Notes: generated from the letters alone by a model not told the origin. Shown: positions 34,745 to 44,365, counted from the stretch's first letter. The stretch is DNA of 64,000 nt from an uncultured Bacteroides sp. (GCF_905207245.1 NZ_CAJLKP010000001.1:62001-126000); one strand, 5' to 3'. Numbers and translations are program-made.

Positions 34745-35756
34745 AAGGCGGGAAATATGGGCGGATAATGCTAAATTTATAGGTATAACCTTAATGCTGA
34801 TTGGGCATAACAGTTTGGCCAGCAATGAAGTATTTGATTTTATATATGCTTTTCACATGCCTCTATTCTTTATCCTATCAGGATATTTTGCATCGGACAA
34901 AAGGGAACCGTTCATGCCATACTTGAAAAAAAACATTCGAAGTTTACTGGTGCCCTATTTTATGTTTTGTCTGATAGTATTGCCTCTAACCTATTTTCAT
35001 TTATGGAGTAATAGAGACATGCTTGGTTGTAACAGTTGGAATGATTTTCTGATAATGCCTATATTAGGAATATTCTTTGTGAAAACAACTGCAATATCAT
35101 ACTTTACCGGGCCAATATGGTTCTTTGCAGCCTTATTCATCGTAAAAATGCTATTTTTCTTATGCAAACTATTTTATACGTCAAAATATTCATTAATTTC
35201 CATGAGCATTGTTTGCACAATACTTTTTCTCTTCACTAAAAGCCTTGGTATACAACTACTTTTTCGATTTGACTCCGCATTGCTTTGTTTCCCTTTTTAT
35301 GTGATTGGCTTTACAATGAAATATTTCAATAGCAGTGTTATATTCAAGAAAAAATCTTATTGGTCAGCAGGAATGCTATCCTGTGTCTTGTTTATACTCA
35401 CATATTATATAAGTATCAATAATGGTCATGTAGAGATAAGTGATGCAGGATATGGACACAGTTTATTGTTGATGTATATTGGAGCGATTTTGGGAAGCTT
35501 GGGAGTTATTGTAGTGAGCAGAACAATAGGTAGAAATGAGTATATTTTAATAATAGGAGGAGGTACTGCGGTAATTCTGGGATTGCATGGAAATATACAA
35601 GCCATGATGAAACAAATTGTTGTTCATTGGCTTGGAATTACAACCTATTCTTTGTGGGCAGCCTTGCTCATGGTTACACTTCTTCTATCAATACACATTC
35701 CTATCATATATTTTATGAATAAAAGGTGTCCATTCTTAATAGGTAAACAGAAATGA
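34725..35756 (+). CDS. Acyltransferase family 3 membrane protein
   Basis: This 343-residue protein with about ten membrane helices begins with the Acyl_transf_3 pattern IWADNAKFIGITLMLIGHNS (His about 26 as the likely catalytic residue) and FIYAFHMPLFFILSGYFAS. Such proteins O-acetylate sugars at the membrane. The start may be 34725 or 34737, both inside the wzy end. The gene ends in an ATGA overlap with the following glycosyltransferase. Confidence 0.88.
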   Translation: MRRKMNKRREIWADNAKFIGITLMLIGHNSLASNEVFDFIYAFHMPLFFILSGYFASDKREPFMPYLKKNIRSLLVPYFMFCLIVLPLTYFHLWSNRDMLGCNSWNDFLIMPILGIFFVKTTAISYFTGPIWFFAALFIVKMLFFLCKLFYTSKYSLISMSIVCTILFLFTKSLGIQLLFRFDSALLCFPFYVIGFTMKYFNSSVIFKKKSYWSAGMLSCVLFILTYYISINNGHVEISDAGYGHSLLLMYIGAILGSLGVIVVSRTIGRNEYILIIGGGTAVILGLHGNIQAMMKQIVVHWLGITTYSLWAALLMVTLLLSIHIPIIYFMNKRCPFLIGKQK

Positions 35757-36727
35757 CTAATGATTTAACACTTGCTATCTGCATGTACAATGCAGAGAAA
35801 TATATTGAGGAAACCTTGCAGTGCATCATAGCACAAACTATGCAGGATTTCTATTTATTGATAGTGAATGATTGCTCGACAGATAACAGCGTTCAGATAG
35901 TTGAAGATTTCTTTAAAAGAAATTTGCGCCAGTATGAATTGGTCAACTTGCCCCAAAATGGAGGTTTGTGTGCCGGACGCAGATTCGTGGAGGAATATGT
36001 GACAACAAAATATCTCTTATTCGTGGATGCAGATGATTGTCCGTATCCCTCTTTGGTGGAAAAGCTATACAATAAAATCAGTTCGGACGGTAATCTGATG
36101 GCGGTGGGATGTCATTTGGAATACATGGACAGTAATGGTGGTAAGATGGATGGAGGAATCTTTTTAGGGGAAACCACCAAAGAAGGATTCTATGAAAAAG
36201 CAGCTAAAGAAAAGCTAATCTTCATGCAACCCACAGCCATATACGACCGTTTGCTTGCCTTACAAGTAGGTGGACATAATATCACTGGGTTTCCAAATGG
36301 CAAGCCTCGCTATCAAGATTTATGTGAAGACTTGGATTTGTGGACACGCATGAGCGACCTATATAAAAAGGGAAAAGCAATTGTAGTGATTCCGGAAGTA
36401 TTGTGCAAATACAGGAAACACGAACAAGCACTTTCGGCCAATTCATTAGGAATGATACTCCGTATGCGCCATATCAAAGCCAACTTGAAACAGAGAAGAA
36501 GAGGAGAAAAAGAGCTTTCTTTTATTGAATTTCGTGATCGGATGAGTAAGGAAGAGCTAAAGAAGCTGGAAAAAGACGCAAAGTCGGCAGACTGCTTACG
36601 GAATGCTTATTATTGCCTGAAAAAAGGTAAGCTGATTCAATTTATAAAGTATTTATCAGTGTCCGCGTTCTGTAATCCGGGGTACGCTGTAGATAAAGTA
36701 AAGCACAATTTGTTAAGAATGAAATAA
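35753..36727 (+). CDS. Glycosyltransferase family 2 protein
   Basis: This 324-residue GT-A enzyme has LTLAICMYNAEKYIEETLQCIIAQTMQ, LIVNDCSTDNS and LLFVDADDCPYP (metal-binding DADD, about 88-91). The middle has QDLCEDLDLWTRM, and the C-terminal region is basic. It is fused in translation with both neighbours (ATGA upstream, TAATG downstream). The donor sugar is unknown. Confidence 0.9.
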   Translation: MTNDLTLAICMYNAEKYIEETLQCIIAQTMQDFYLLIVNDCSTDNSVQIVEDFFKRNLRQYELVNLPQNGGLCAGRRFVEEYVTTKYLLFVDADDCPYPSLVEKLYNKISSDGNLMAVGCHLEYMDSNGGKMDGGIFLGETTKEGFYEKAAKEKLIFMQPTAIYDRLLALQVGGHNITGFPNGKPRYQDLCEDLDLWTRMSDLYKKGKAIVVIPEVLCKYRKHEQALSANSLGMILRMRHIKANLKQRRRGEKELSFIEFRDRMSKEELKKLEKDAKSADCLRNAYYCLKKGKLIQFIKYLSVSAFCNPGYAVDKVKHNLLRMK

Positions 36728-38043
36728 TGGGAACATCTGATTTTCTAAAAATCATATTTGACTTTCTGAATACTGAGACAGAATATGCCGTACTGCGAAA
36801 TTTTGAAGGACTACCGTATCACAACAATAGTCGAGACATTGATATAGCCATTGAGAAAAGTGAATTGCAGAAAATCCGTCCACAATTAATATCATTGATA
36901 GAACTATGCGGATGGCATATTGTGACCTACTTGAACAGTGACCGCTTGGTGACATGGGTATGTGGTACGGTGCATGAAAACGACAGTGCAGATTTAGTAC
37001 AGCTTGATTTCTTTTATCACACCTCCATATTCGGCATTGTATTGATAGAAAATAAAGAGATATTAAAACATCGGCTATTCAACGGACAGGTTTATCATGC
37101 CAATAAGGTATATGAATTTTTAGACAAATATGTGTACGACCGTGCTGTAGGTGCCACCTACCCTGATAAATACAAAAATACACGGCAGATAGTTGAGAAC
37201 AACCCACAAGTGGAAAAACTGATAGTTGATATATTCGGCAAAAATAATCTTGCCGCTTGTGATAAAGCCAATAAGAAAGAGTTGCTGAAAGCTGCTTTGA
37301 AATGGAATTTCCATAGATTTGGTTGGAGAGCAATAGCTAACTTTTTGCAATTTGAATATCACCATATTAAAAACTACCTCTGCTCCAACACCGGTTTCAG
37401 TATCGGTTTTACGGGACCTGACGGTTCAGGAAAGACTACAGTGATAGACTTGCTGATAGAAAATTTAGGAGATGTGTTTCGCAAAGCTCATACCTATTAC
37501 CATTTCCGCCCGACCTTGTTTGGCAATTTAGGAGAAATAGCATATTCAGCCGGTGTAAAAAAGGATGTAGACAGGAATTTCAGTAAACCACATCGAGGTG
37601 GAAAAACAAGTGTACTGAGTTCTCTGATTCGTCTCCTTTACTATTCGGCAGATTACATTATTGGCTATTTCATGAAAGTGAAGTCTGTGATACGCATTAC
37701 ACGAATCGTAATTTTTGACCGATACTATACAGACATCATATGTGACAGCCGCCGAAGTCGTATTTATCTGAATCCCAAATTCCTACATACATACGGACAG
37801 ATTTTCATCCCATCCCTTGATTACAATATTCTTCTAACCGCTTCATCGGAGACTATTCTTACTCGTAAACGTGAATTAGACAAAGAAGGCATAACCACCA
37901 TCAACCAAAAAATAGATTACTTGGCCAACAAGAAAGGGTACTACAAAGTATTGAATGAAAATACACCGCAAGAAGCAGTCGGCAAAATTCTACGGATTGT
38001 GTTTGAAGAGCAACATCAGAAGAATTTGAAAAGAATGAGGTAA
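36727..38043 (+). CDS. Nucleotidyltransferase-like plus thymidylate-kinase-like fusion protein
   Basis: This 438-residue protein has two parts. Residues about 1-190 look like a nucleotidyltransferase-type domain (YAVLRNFEGLPYHNNSRDIDIAIEK, with an acidic D-x-D pair). Residues about 220-430 are a P-loop kinase of thymidylate-kinase type, with FTGPDGSGKTTVIDLL (about 228-243), a DR-type VIFDRYYTD segment and a lid region rich in Lys and Arg (TRKRELDKE). It is unlikely to be the housekeeping Tmk, because it is large, fused and inside a glycan operon. It may phosphorylate a sugar, glycan or lipid carrier, but no substrate is visible. Confidence 0.75.
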   Translation: MGTSDFLKIIFDFLNTETEYAVLRNFEGLPYHNNSRDIDIAIEKSELQKIRPQLISLIELCGWHIVTYLNSDRLVTWVCGTVHENDSADLVQLDFFYHTSIFGIVLIENKEILKHRLFNGQVYHANKVYEFLDKYVYDRAVGATYPDKYKNTRQIVENNPQVEKLIVDIFGKNNLAACDKANKKELLKAALKWNFHRFGWRAIANFLQFEYHHIKNYLCSNTGFSIGFTGPDGSGKTTVIDLLIENLGDVFRKAHTYYHFRPTLFGNLGEIAYSAGVKKDVDRNFSKPHRGGKTSVLSSLIRLLYYSADYIIGYFMKVKSVIRITRIVIFDRYYTDIICDSRRSRIYLNPKFLHTYGQIFIPSLDYNILLTASSETILTRKRELDKEGITTINQKIDYLANKKGYYKVLNENTPQEAVGKILRIVFEEQHQKNLKRMR

Positions 38044-38056
38044 TTGAGTATCAACA

Positions 38057-39292
38057 ATGAACAAACTTAAAATATTCGTTTCTGCCTACGCTTGTGAACC
38101 GGGTTTAGGCAGTGAAATCGGTGTGGGCTGGCACTGGGTGCTGGAAATGTCCAAATACTTCGACCTTTGGGTATTAACTCGCAAGAGTAACCAACCTACC
38201 ATTGAACCTTGGATTGCTAAATATCCCGAATACAACCATATTCATTTCCTCTATTACGATTGGCCCAAGTGGGCACGGTTTTGGAAAAAAGGTTTGCGAG
38301 GCGTACGCACTTACTACAATATCTGGCAGTATTGCACCAATGACATCGTGAAACGAACAATGCAAGAGAATGAGATAAAGATTTTCCATCATCTTACTTA
38401 CGGCAATGTACTCTGGAAGGTGAGTAAATATGGACAAACACAGTTCTTCGTATGGGGACCAGTTGGTGGATTAGAGAGTATTCCTTCGGAATATTCCCGG
38501 CATTACAATAAGAAATCGCAAATCATAGAGAAAATCCGGAGGATAGCAATATCGGCAACATCTTATAACTACGGATTTAGACAACGTTGTAAACGAGCCA
38601 ATCTAATTCTTTGTAAGACAGAAATAACCCATAAGCGAGTACCACAGAAGTACGCAAACAAAGCAATTCTTTTTACTGATGTGGCAGCAGATATTATCAA
38701 CACACCAAGAGTATCCCAAAAGAAAAATGATACGATTGAATTTATCACTGTAGGACATCTGGATGCATGGCGAGGTTTTGACCTAACGATTGAAGCTATG
38801 GCAGAAGCCATAAAAGAAAATACTCATCTTCATTTGACAATCGTTGGGGATGGATCGGACAAGAAAAGACTTGAAAAACTTATTAAAAGATTTAAGTTGG
38901 AAAAGGCTGTGACACTAACAGGAAAAGTTCCTATGGAAACTTATAGAACAATGATGGATAGAGCAGATGTTGTGATTAACGCTGCCCTTAAAGAGGGTGC
39001 TGTTACCGTATCATTCGACTGCATGGCTATGGGAAAACCGTTGATTTGTCTGGATACCACCGGTTACACCCGCTACTTTACCAATGAATATGCCATCTTA
39101 ATTCCGCGAACCGGAAGAAAAGAAGTCATCCGGAATATAAAAGGCGGAATATTACGTCTCACAGACTCAAGAGAACGGGAAATGTTCGGACGAAAGGCAC
39201 AGGAAGCCTCCTGTAAATTCTCATGGGAGAATCACGGGAAAGAAATTCGCGATGCGATTGTCAAGGCTTATATATCTTATTCTTCCAAATAA
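38057..39292 (+). CDS. Glycosyltransferase family 4 protein
   Basis: This 411-residue GT-B enzyme begins KIFVSAYACEPGLGSEIGVGWHWVLEM, a WcaI/GT4-type N-terminus in which GSE-x-GVGW forms the acceptor loop. The donor half has FITVGHLDAWRGFDL, LTIVGDGSDKKRL and NAALKEGAVTVSFDCMAMGKPLICLDTTGY. It sits between the two kinase-fold genes, with gaps of 13 and 5 bases. Sugar unknown. Confidence 0.9.
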   Translation: MNKLKIFVSAYACEPGLGSEIGVGWHWVLEMSKYFDLWVLTRKSNQPTIEPWIAKYPEYNHIHFLYYDWPKWARFWKKGLRGVRTYYNIWQYCTNDIVKRTMQENEIKIFHHLTYGNVLWKVSKYGQTQFFVWGPVGGLESIPSEYSRHYNKKSQIIEKIRRIAISATSYNYGFRQRCKRANLILCKTEITHKRVPQKYANKAILFTDVAADIINTPRVSQKKNDTIEFITVGHLDAWRGFDLTIEAMAEAIKENTHLHLTIVGDGSDKKRLEKLIKRFKLEKAVTLTGKVPMETYRTMMDRADVVINAALKEGAVTVSFDCMAMGKPLICLDTTGYTRYFTNEYAILIPRTGRKEVIRNIKGGILRLTDSREREMFGRKAQEASCKFSWENHGKEIRDAIVKAYISYSSK

Positions 39293-39297
39293 AATAA

Positions 39298-40401
39298 ATG
39301 CAAGTCGATTCCATTTTAGAACGTTTCCTCATAAAGGGAACGGGTAAACATCTATATCGTTTTTCTAACGCTGACGGTAAAACTTGGCTGATGCCTGCAC
39401 ATAATATGCAGGTGGCAATGAATCTTTACCAGCCCAGCGGACGAAATGGAAAAATGGTGAAAGCGTTATTTCCGTGGCTACACCGCTTACCATTCGTTCT
39501 CAAAGTCATCCATGCGAGAAGTGTGTATTTTGACATAAATGATGAGTTGAAGCGGTTGTTTTATCAGTTATTCCACGAAGCAGAGATCGATTTTTCGATT
39601 TTCTGCGGTACTCCTTGTGTACATCAGAAGATTACAATGCAAATCAGCAAAGGCAAGCGTATTTTAGGCTATTGTAAGGTGACGGACAGTGAGAATATTG
39701 CTACTTTGTTCAAAAGCGAAGCCCATATTCTAAAAGAGTTGGATCAAAAAGGATTAAAGGAAACACCAGTATGCATGTTCTGCGGAGAAACAACAGATGG
39801 AATAAAGTTGTTCGTGCAAAGTACAGTAAAAACCCGGAATTCACAAGTTGTGCATAAATGGACAGCGTTGCATGAGGATTTTCTTGACCGACTCTATAAA
39901 AGCACCCATCAACTCATTACTTTTGAGCAAAGTGATTACTACCGGACATTAACTGATTTACAGTTGCATATCGAATGGCTTCCCCAAGAAGTAGATGTCA
40001 CATTGGTAACGAGCGTCATTAACCGGATATTGTCGCAATACCAAAAACAGGAAATGGATTTTTCTACCTATCACGCTGACTTCACTCCATGGAATATGTT
40101 TATGGAGAACGGACAATTATTTGTATTTGATTGGGAATATGCACAGCTTACCTACCCTCCCAAGTTAGATAAATATCACTTCTTTACTCAAACGGCATAT
40201 TTTGAGAAGCATTGGAGCGTTTCGCAGATTATCGAATATATAAATTCAGAAAATGGGAAATGGATAGACCGAGAGATGTATTTACTCTATTTATTGGAGA
40301 TAATATCTCGTTTCGCTATTCGTGAGAAAGGGAACATAAACAGAGAAATGGTTAAATCATTCCGAATCTGGATATCCTTACTAAAATATTTACAGGAATG
40401 A
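39298..40401 (+). CDS. Aminoglycoside-phosphotransferase-fold kinase-like protein
   Basis: This 367-residue protein shows the catalytic signature of the APH/choline-kinase fold near its C-terminus: TYHADFTPWNMF (Brenner-type HxDxxxxN, about 258-269) followed by FVFDWEYAQL (metal-binding Asp, about 277). The N-terminal lobe is divergent, with a candidate phosphate-anchoring Lys in GKRILGYCKV. It may phosphorylate a small molecule or a sugar of the repeat unit. It lies with the P-loop kinase-like gene at 36727, separated by one glycosyltransferase. The start is supported by a five-base gap after the previous stop; its end overlaps the next gene as ATGA. Confidence 0.72.
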   Translation: MQVDSILERFLIKGTGKHLYRFSNADGKTWLMPAHNMQVAMNLYQPSGRNGKMVKALFPWLHRLPFVLKVIHARSVYFDINDELKRLFYQLFHEAEIDFSIFCGTPCVHQKITMQISKGKRILGYCKVTDSENIATLFKSEAHILKELDQKGLKETPVCMFCGETTDGIKLFVQSTVKTRNSQVVHKWTALHEDFLDRLYKSTHQLITFEQSDYYRTLTDLQLHIEWLPQEVDVTLVTSVINRILSQYQKQEMDFSTYHADFTPWNMFMENGQLFVFDWEYAQLTYPPKLDKYHFFTQTAYFEKHWSVSQIIEYINSENGKWIDREMYLLYLLEIISRFAIREKGNINREMVKSFRIWISLLKYLQE

Positions 40402-41528
40402 ACCGTATCATTTGTTTCCACCTCTTTAACGACTACAGTGGCAGTCCCAAAGTTCTAAAAATGGCGCTGGAAGGCTTACTCAAAAAGGGTTATCAAGTAG
40501 ATTTAATATCTTCCAAAGGTGGCACGCTGGATGAGTTACTGCATTACAAGAACTTGCGTAAGTACTCTTACTCTTACCGCTTTTCCAATAATCCGGTAAT
40601 AACAATACTGCGCTATAGTACTATACAGATTTACACATTTTTATTGGCGTTCCGTTGGCTATTCTATAAAGATGTGGTATTCTATATCAACACTTTACTC
40701 CCTGTCGGACCGGCATTAGCCGGGCGCATCATGGGTAAACACATAGTTTATCATTATCACGAGAACGCATTTGTAAAGGGGGCATTCTACAAGGTACTGG
40801 CTACTGCCATGCAGAAGTTAGCGCATGAAATCATCTGCGTATCAGAATACCAAGCATCGTTCCTGCAACGGAAAAAAGATGTAACAGTTGTCCCCAATGC
40901 CCTGCCAAAGAATTTCGAGAACAGACTGACTCCCACCCCCCAGGCAGCCTTTGAGCGAAAACAGATTTTAATGCTCGGCTCATTGAAATTGTATAAGAGT
41001 CCGTTGGAGTTTATCGAACTCGCACAAATATTACCACAGTTTGCTTTTGAATTAGTAGTAAACGACACGCAGGAGAATATTAACTGCTTTATGAAGGAAC
41101 ACAAGATAAATATCTGTCAAAATCTGACCATATATCCTCGACAGAATGATGTCGTACCTTTCTACAATCATGCTTCACTCGTTTTGAATCTCTCCGATAA
41201 GAAACGGTTCGTAGAAACATTCGGATTGACGGCATTGGAAGCAATGAGTGCCGGATTGCCAGTGATAGTGCCCACAGAAGGAGGAATTGCAGAAATGGTT
41301 GTGGACGGAGAGAACGGTTACAAGATAGACGTACAAGAACTGGATAAAATAACCAATGTCATCAAGAATATTCTATCGGATAAAACACTATACACTCTAT
41401 TGGCAACTAATGCTTTAAAATACTCTGAAAAATTTAATGCTGGCAATATGATTGGGCAAATTACAAAAGTACTCGCCACATCATCATTAAAAGAAAAACA
41501 ACGGAATAGATTAGGAAATACAAAATAG
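40398..41528 (+). CDS. Glycosyltransferase family 4 protein
   Basis: This 376-residue GT-B enzyme has an N-terminal DYSGSPKVLKMALEGLLKKGYQVDLIS and a C-terminal domain with ILMLGSLKLYKSPLEFIELA and RFVETFGLTALEAMSAGLPVIVPTEGGIAEMV (the E-x7-E nucleotide-sugar motif). It starts in an ATGA overlap with the kinase-like gene. It is the last gene before the toxin-antitoxin insertion. Confidence 0.91.
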   Translation: MNRIICFHLFNDYSGSPKVLKMALEGLLKKGYQVDLISSKGGTLDELLHYKNLRKYSYSYRFSNNPVITILRYSTIQIYTFLLAFRWLFYKDVVFYINTLLPVGPALAGRIMGKHIVYHYHENAFVKGAFYKVLATAMQKLAHEIICVSEYQASFLQRKKDVTVVPNALPKNFENRLTPTPQAAFERKQILMLGSLKLYKSPLEFIELAQILPQFAFELVVNDTQENINCFMKEHKINICQNLTIYPRQNDVVPFYNHASLVLNLSDKKRFVETFGLTALEAMSAGLPVIVPTEGGIAEMVVDGENGYKIDVQELDKITNVIKNILSDKTLYTLLATNALKYSEKFNAGNMIGQITKVLATSSLKEKQRNRLGNTK

Positions 41529-41534
41529 AATTTG

Positions 41535-41542
41535 TTACTTTG
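41535..41542 (+). promoter_or_regulatory. Bacteroides -7 box before mntA/hepT
   Basis: TTACTTTG differs by one base from TAnnTTTG and lies 16-25 bases before the candidate ATGs at 41559 and 41568. No matching -33 TTG. The same box occurs before the AAA-type gene at 22994. Confidence 0.45.
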
Positions 41543-41558
41543 CATTTAACAGTAAACA

Positions 41559-41861
41559 ATGACCATCATGAAATCTCAAAAAGAATATATTGCTTTGCTC
41601 AGCGAATATTTCCGCACTAAAGCTATCAGCTACGGTGTGGAGCGGATGGGACTTTTTGGTTCTGTTTCTCGTAACGAACAAAATAACGAAAGCGATATAG
41701 ATGTTGCCTACGAAGGAGAAGCCAATATATTCACCCGAATACGTATGAAAAAGGAGTTGGAACAATTATTCAATTGCAAGGTTGACATTATTCGTTTGAG
41801 CAATCAAATCAATTCATCTTTGTTTGGAGAAAATATCTCAAAAGATTTGATTTATGTATAA
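41559..41861 (+). CDS. MntA-type nucleotidyltransferase antitoxin
   Basis: This 100-residue minimal nucleotidyltransferase has GLFGSVSRNEQNNESDIDVAYEGE, where GS plus D-x-D form the catalytic site (about 30-50). In MntA/HepT systems the MNT protein AMPylates a conserved Tyr of HepT and neutralises it. Starts at 41559 or 41568 are possible. It overlaps hepT by 8 bases. The pair sits inside the capsule locus, between two glycosyltransferase genes. Confidence 0.9.
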   Translation: MTIMKSQKEYIALLSEYFRTKAISYGVERMGLFGSVSRNEQNNESDIDVAYEGEANIFTRIRMKKELEQLFNCKVDIIRLSNQINSSLFGENISKDLIYV

Positions 41862-42222
41862 AACAGAACGTATACAGACATTGCTTAGCCGAATAGAAGA
41901 AGCCATTAACTTGATTGAGAAAAACTCCTCTCATATCAAATCCGCCCAAGATTTTTTATACAGTTCGGATGGAATGTTCACATTGAGCGGTATTTGCATG
42001 CAACTCATTTTTATTGGTGAGAGTGTCAAGGTGCTTGATGCCAAAACAGAACACGACTATTTATTAAAATATCCCAATATCCCATGGAATGATATTATGG
42101 GGCTACGAGATATCATAGCACATGAATATCACCATATTGACGCTGAAGAAATATTTAAAGTAATCAAAATAGATTTACCCATTTTACACAATACAATTTT
42201 GAAAATGAAGTCTGACTTCTGA
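41854..42222 (+). CDS. HepT-like (DUF86) RNase toxin
   Basis: This 122-residue all-helical protein carries the HEPN/HepT active-site motif RX4HXY: RDIIAHEYHH (about 88-97). This is the signature of a ribonuclease whose Tyr is the target of MntA-type AMPylation. The antitoxin gene is directly upstream with an 8-base overlap. After it, 42223-42399 (177 bases) holds only a small palindrome, CGCAGGAA-C-TTCCTGCG, at 42338-42354 and no gene. Confidence 0.9.
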   Translation: MYKTERIQTLLSRIEEAINLIEKNSSHIKSAQDFLYSSDGMFTLSGICMQLIFIGESVKVLDAKTEHDYLLKYPNIPWNDIMGLRDIIAHEYHHIDAEEIFKVIKIDLPILHNTILKMKSDF

Positions 42223-42399
42223 AAAAGTAATCCCGATTTTATTTCAATTAGTTTTTGTTTAAATTTTCCTCCTATACTCTTTTAATAGCTTACTCAAAAA
42301 GATTCTGCAAGCAAAAATAATAGCAGAGAGAGATTTGCGCAGGAACTTCCTGCGTAATTCGTAAGCTGTCCAATAAAAGCATCTAATCTTTTTATATTC

Positions 42400-43473
42400 A
42401 TGAAACAAGTAGCTATTGTGGGCATCCAAGGTGTGCCTGCAAAATATGGCGGCTTTGAGACTTTAGTGGAGAACATTATCGGCGATAATTGTTCGTCCGA
42501 AGTTCGTTATACCATTTTCTGTAGTGGTAAAGACTATTCCACACGTATGAAATCCTACAAAGGGGCACAACTGAAATACGTCCCGCTATTCCATGCTAAT
42601 GGGGCGCAAAGCACTCCTTATGATATCCTGTCGATGCTTAAATGTCTGCGAGGCTATGATGCAGTAGTCATATTAGGCGTGTCGGGCTGCATTTTCCTAC
42701 CCATCTTCAGACTATTGTATCGCAAGCGGCTGATAGTAAACATTGACGGACTGGAACACCGGAGAGACAAATGGGGCAGGTTTGCCAAATGTTTTCTGCG
42801 AACAAGCGAGGCAATAGCAGTACGCTATGCGGATGTAGTGATTACCGATAACAAAGGTATTCAGGACTATGTGACAGATACCTATCACAAGCATTCGGAA
42901 CTGATAGCTTACGGCGGAAATCATGTATTAAGGGATGTGCCAATGATGAGACAAAACGAAATATTAGAAAAATACGGGCTTATAAAAAAGGAATATGCCG
43001 TTTCTATTTGCCGCATTGAGCCTGAAAACAATTGTCACATTACGCTCGAGGCATTTGCGGAAGTGGGACAGAAACTGGTGTTTATAGGTAACTGGAAATA
43101 TAGTACATACGGAAAGGAGTTGCAGAGGAAATACTCCAAATATCCGAATATCTGTATGTTGAATGCGCTATACACTCTTGATGTACTATACACATTAAGA
43201 AACAATGCGAGAGTCTATATTCATGGTCATAGTGCCGGAGGTACAAATCCATCATTGGTGGAAGCCATGTTTTTCGGCAAGCCGATTTTGGCATACAATG
43301 TGATCTACAACCGGGAAACTACGGAAAACAAAGCCTGCTACTTCAGAGACAGCGAACAGTTGGTAGAACTGCTGCATGGGACTGAAGAAAACGGAGAATC
43401 GCTGAAAAAAGTTGCGGAAAGACGATATACATGGAAGTATATAGCAAAACAATATGAAGCATTATATGAATAG
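42400..43473 (+). CDS. DUF1972-type glycosyltransferase (rhamnosyltransferase-like)
   Basis: This 357-residue protein begins VAIVGIQGVPAKYGGFETLVENI, the DUF1972 N-terminal domain seen in some capsular rhamnosyl- and galactosyltransferases. The donor half has YAVSICRIEPENNCHITLEAF, VFIGNWKYSTYG and HSAGGTNPSLVEAMFFGKPILAYNV. With rfbC in the same locus, a rhamnose-type donor is plausible but not shown. Its end overlaps the next gene by 20 bases. Confidence 0.87.
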   Translation: MKQVAIVGIQGVPAKYGGFETLVENIIGDNCSSEVRYTIFCSGKDYSTRMKSYKGAQLKYVPLFHANGAQSTPYDILSMLKCLRGYDAVVILGVSGCIFLPIFRLLYRKRLIVNIDGLEHRRDKWGRFAKCFLRTSEAIAVRYADVVITDNKGIQDYVTDTYHKHSELIAYGGNHVLRDVPMMRQNEILEKYGLIKKEYAVSICRIEPENNCHITLEAFAEVGQKLVFIGNWKYSTYGKELQRKYSKYPNICMLNALYTLDVLYTLRNNARVYIHGHSAGGTNPSLVEAMFFGKPILAYNVIYNRETTENKACYFRDSEQLVELLHGTEENGESLKKVAERRYTWKYIAKQYEALYE

Positions 43474-44365
43474 AAGAATCTTATCACTTATTATCGGAGT
43501 AGCTACGATGATGTGCAACGGCATGAGCTGTGGTGCCCAAACACAAAGAGAATCGTACATAGATATATTCTCCGGTGTGGAATTCAATTATCGGAATATA
43601 TATTATAACAACAAGTTGTACGACTTGCTGATAAACCTGACTCCGGGCTTCAAGTGGCATCTCAAGAAGCAATGGATGATAGCGGCAGAAGGATATGTTC
43701 CTATCTATAATGATTACGGAGAACGATACAAAAGAATACGGCTGAACATGGCTGTAGTATCCAAAGAGGCGCAATGGGGCAAACAGTTCTTCAAGTTTAG
43801 CGGCGGATTGTTTGGCCGGGAACGATACGGGGTGGACGTGAAGTGGATGTATCCAATGAACCGTTGGCTTGCCATGGACGCACAAATAGGTTATACAGGA
43901 TTTTGCTCGATGGCTGTAGACTGGGAATGCAGCAAGATGGAGAGAATGACAGGATGGATAGGTGTAAGGATGTATATGGACAAACTGAATACAGAATTTC
44001 GACTGCAAGGAGGAAGGTACATTTATGAAGACTATGGAGTGAGGGGAGAATGTATGCGACACTTCAAACATTGTACAGTAGGAGTGTATGCCCAATACAG
44101 CGATTGGGGTGAAGAAAATTTCGGTTTCAAGATTGTTATGATGATTCCACCTTACAAACGAAAGATGCGAAAAGTAAATTTCCGCCCGGCATCTAACTTC
44201 CGGTTAACTTACAACCTGCAGGCTGATCCTTATTCCATGCTAATGTATAGAACAGATCCGGAAGAAAATGAACGGGAAGGCAACTTCAACCGGGATTCAC
44301 TGCAATGGGGAGCGAACAGGATGCCTGCCGATTTCTCCGAAAAGGAAGGAGGTAGTGGGAAATGA
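43454..44365 (+). CDS. YjbH-like outer-membrane protein, second-domain type
   Basis: This 303-residue protein has a signal peptide (about 1-30, GAQTQ at the cleavage region) and a beta-barrel pattern of alternating aromatic residues. The segment VMMIPPYKRKMRKVNFRPASNFRLTYNLQADPYSM recalls the YjbH (exopolysaccharide outer-membrane) family. It starts inside the last glycosyltransferase gene and overlaps the next gene (ATGA). The following gene looks like the other part of a YjbH-type protein, so the two may work as one export or assembly factor. Confidence 0.72.
   Translation: MKHYMNRRILSLIIGVATMMCNGMSCGAQTQRESYIDIFSGVEFNYRNIYYNNKLYDLLINLTPGFKWHLKKQWMIAAEGYVPIYNDYGERYKRIRLNMAVVSKEAQWGKQFFKFSGGLFGRERYGVDVKWMYPMNRWLAMDAQIGYTGFCSMAVDWECSKMERMTGWIGVRMYMDKLNTEFRLQGGRYIYEDYGVRGECMRHFKHCTVGVYAQYSDWGEENFGFKIVMMIPPYKRKMRKVNFRPASNFRLTYNLQADPYSMLMYRTDPEENEREGNFNRDSLQWGANRMPADFSEKEGGSGK

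Noticed and set aside
42338..42354. Short palindrome as terminator after hepT
   Set aside because: The 8-bp stem has no T run and almost no loop, so a terminator is not supported.
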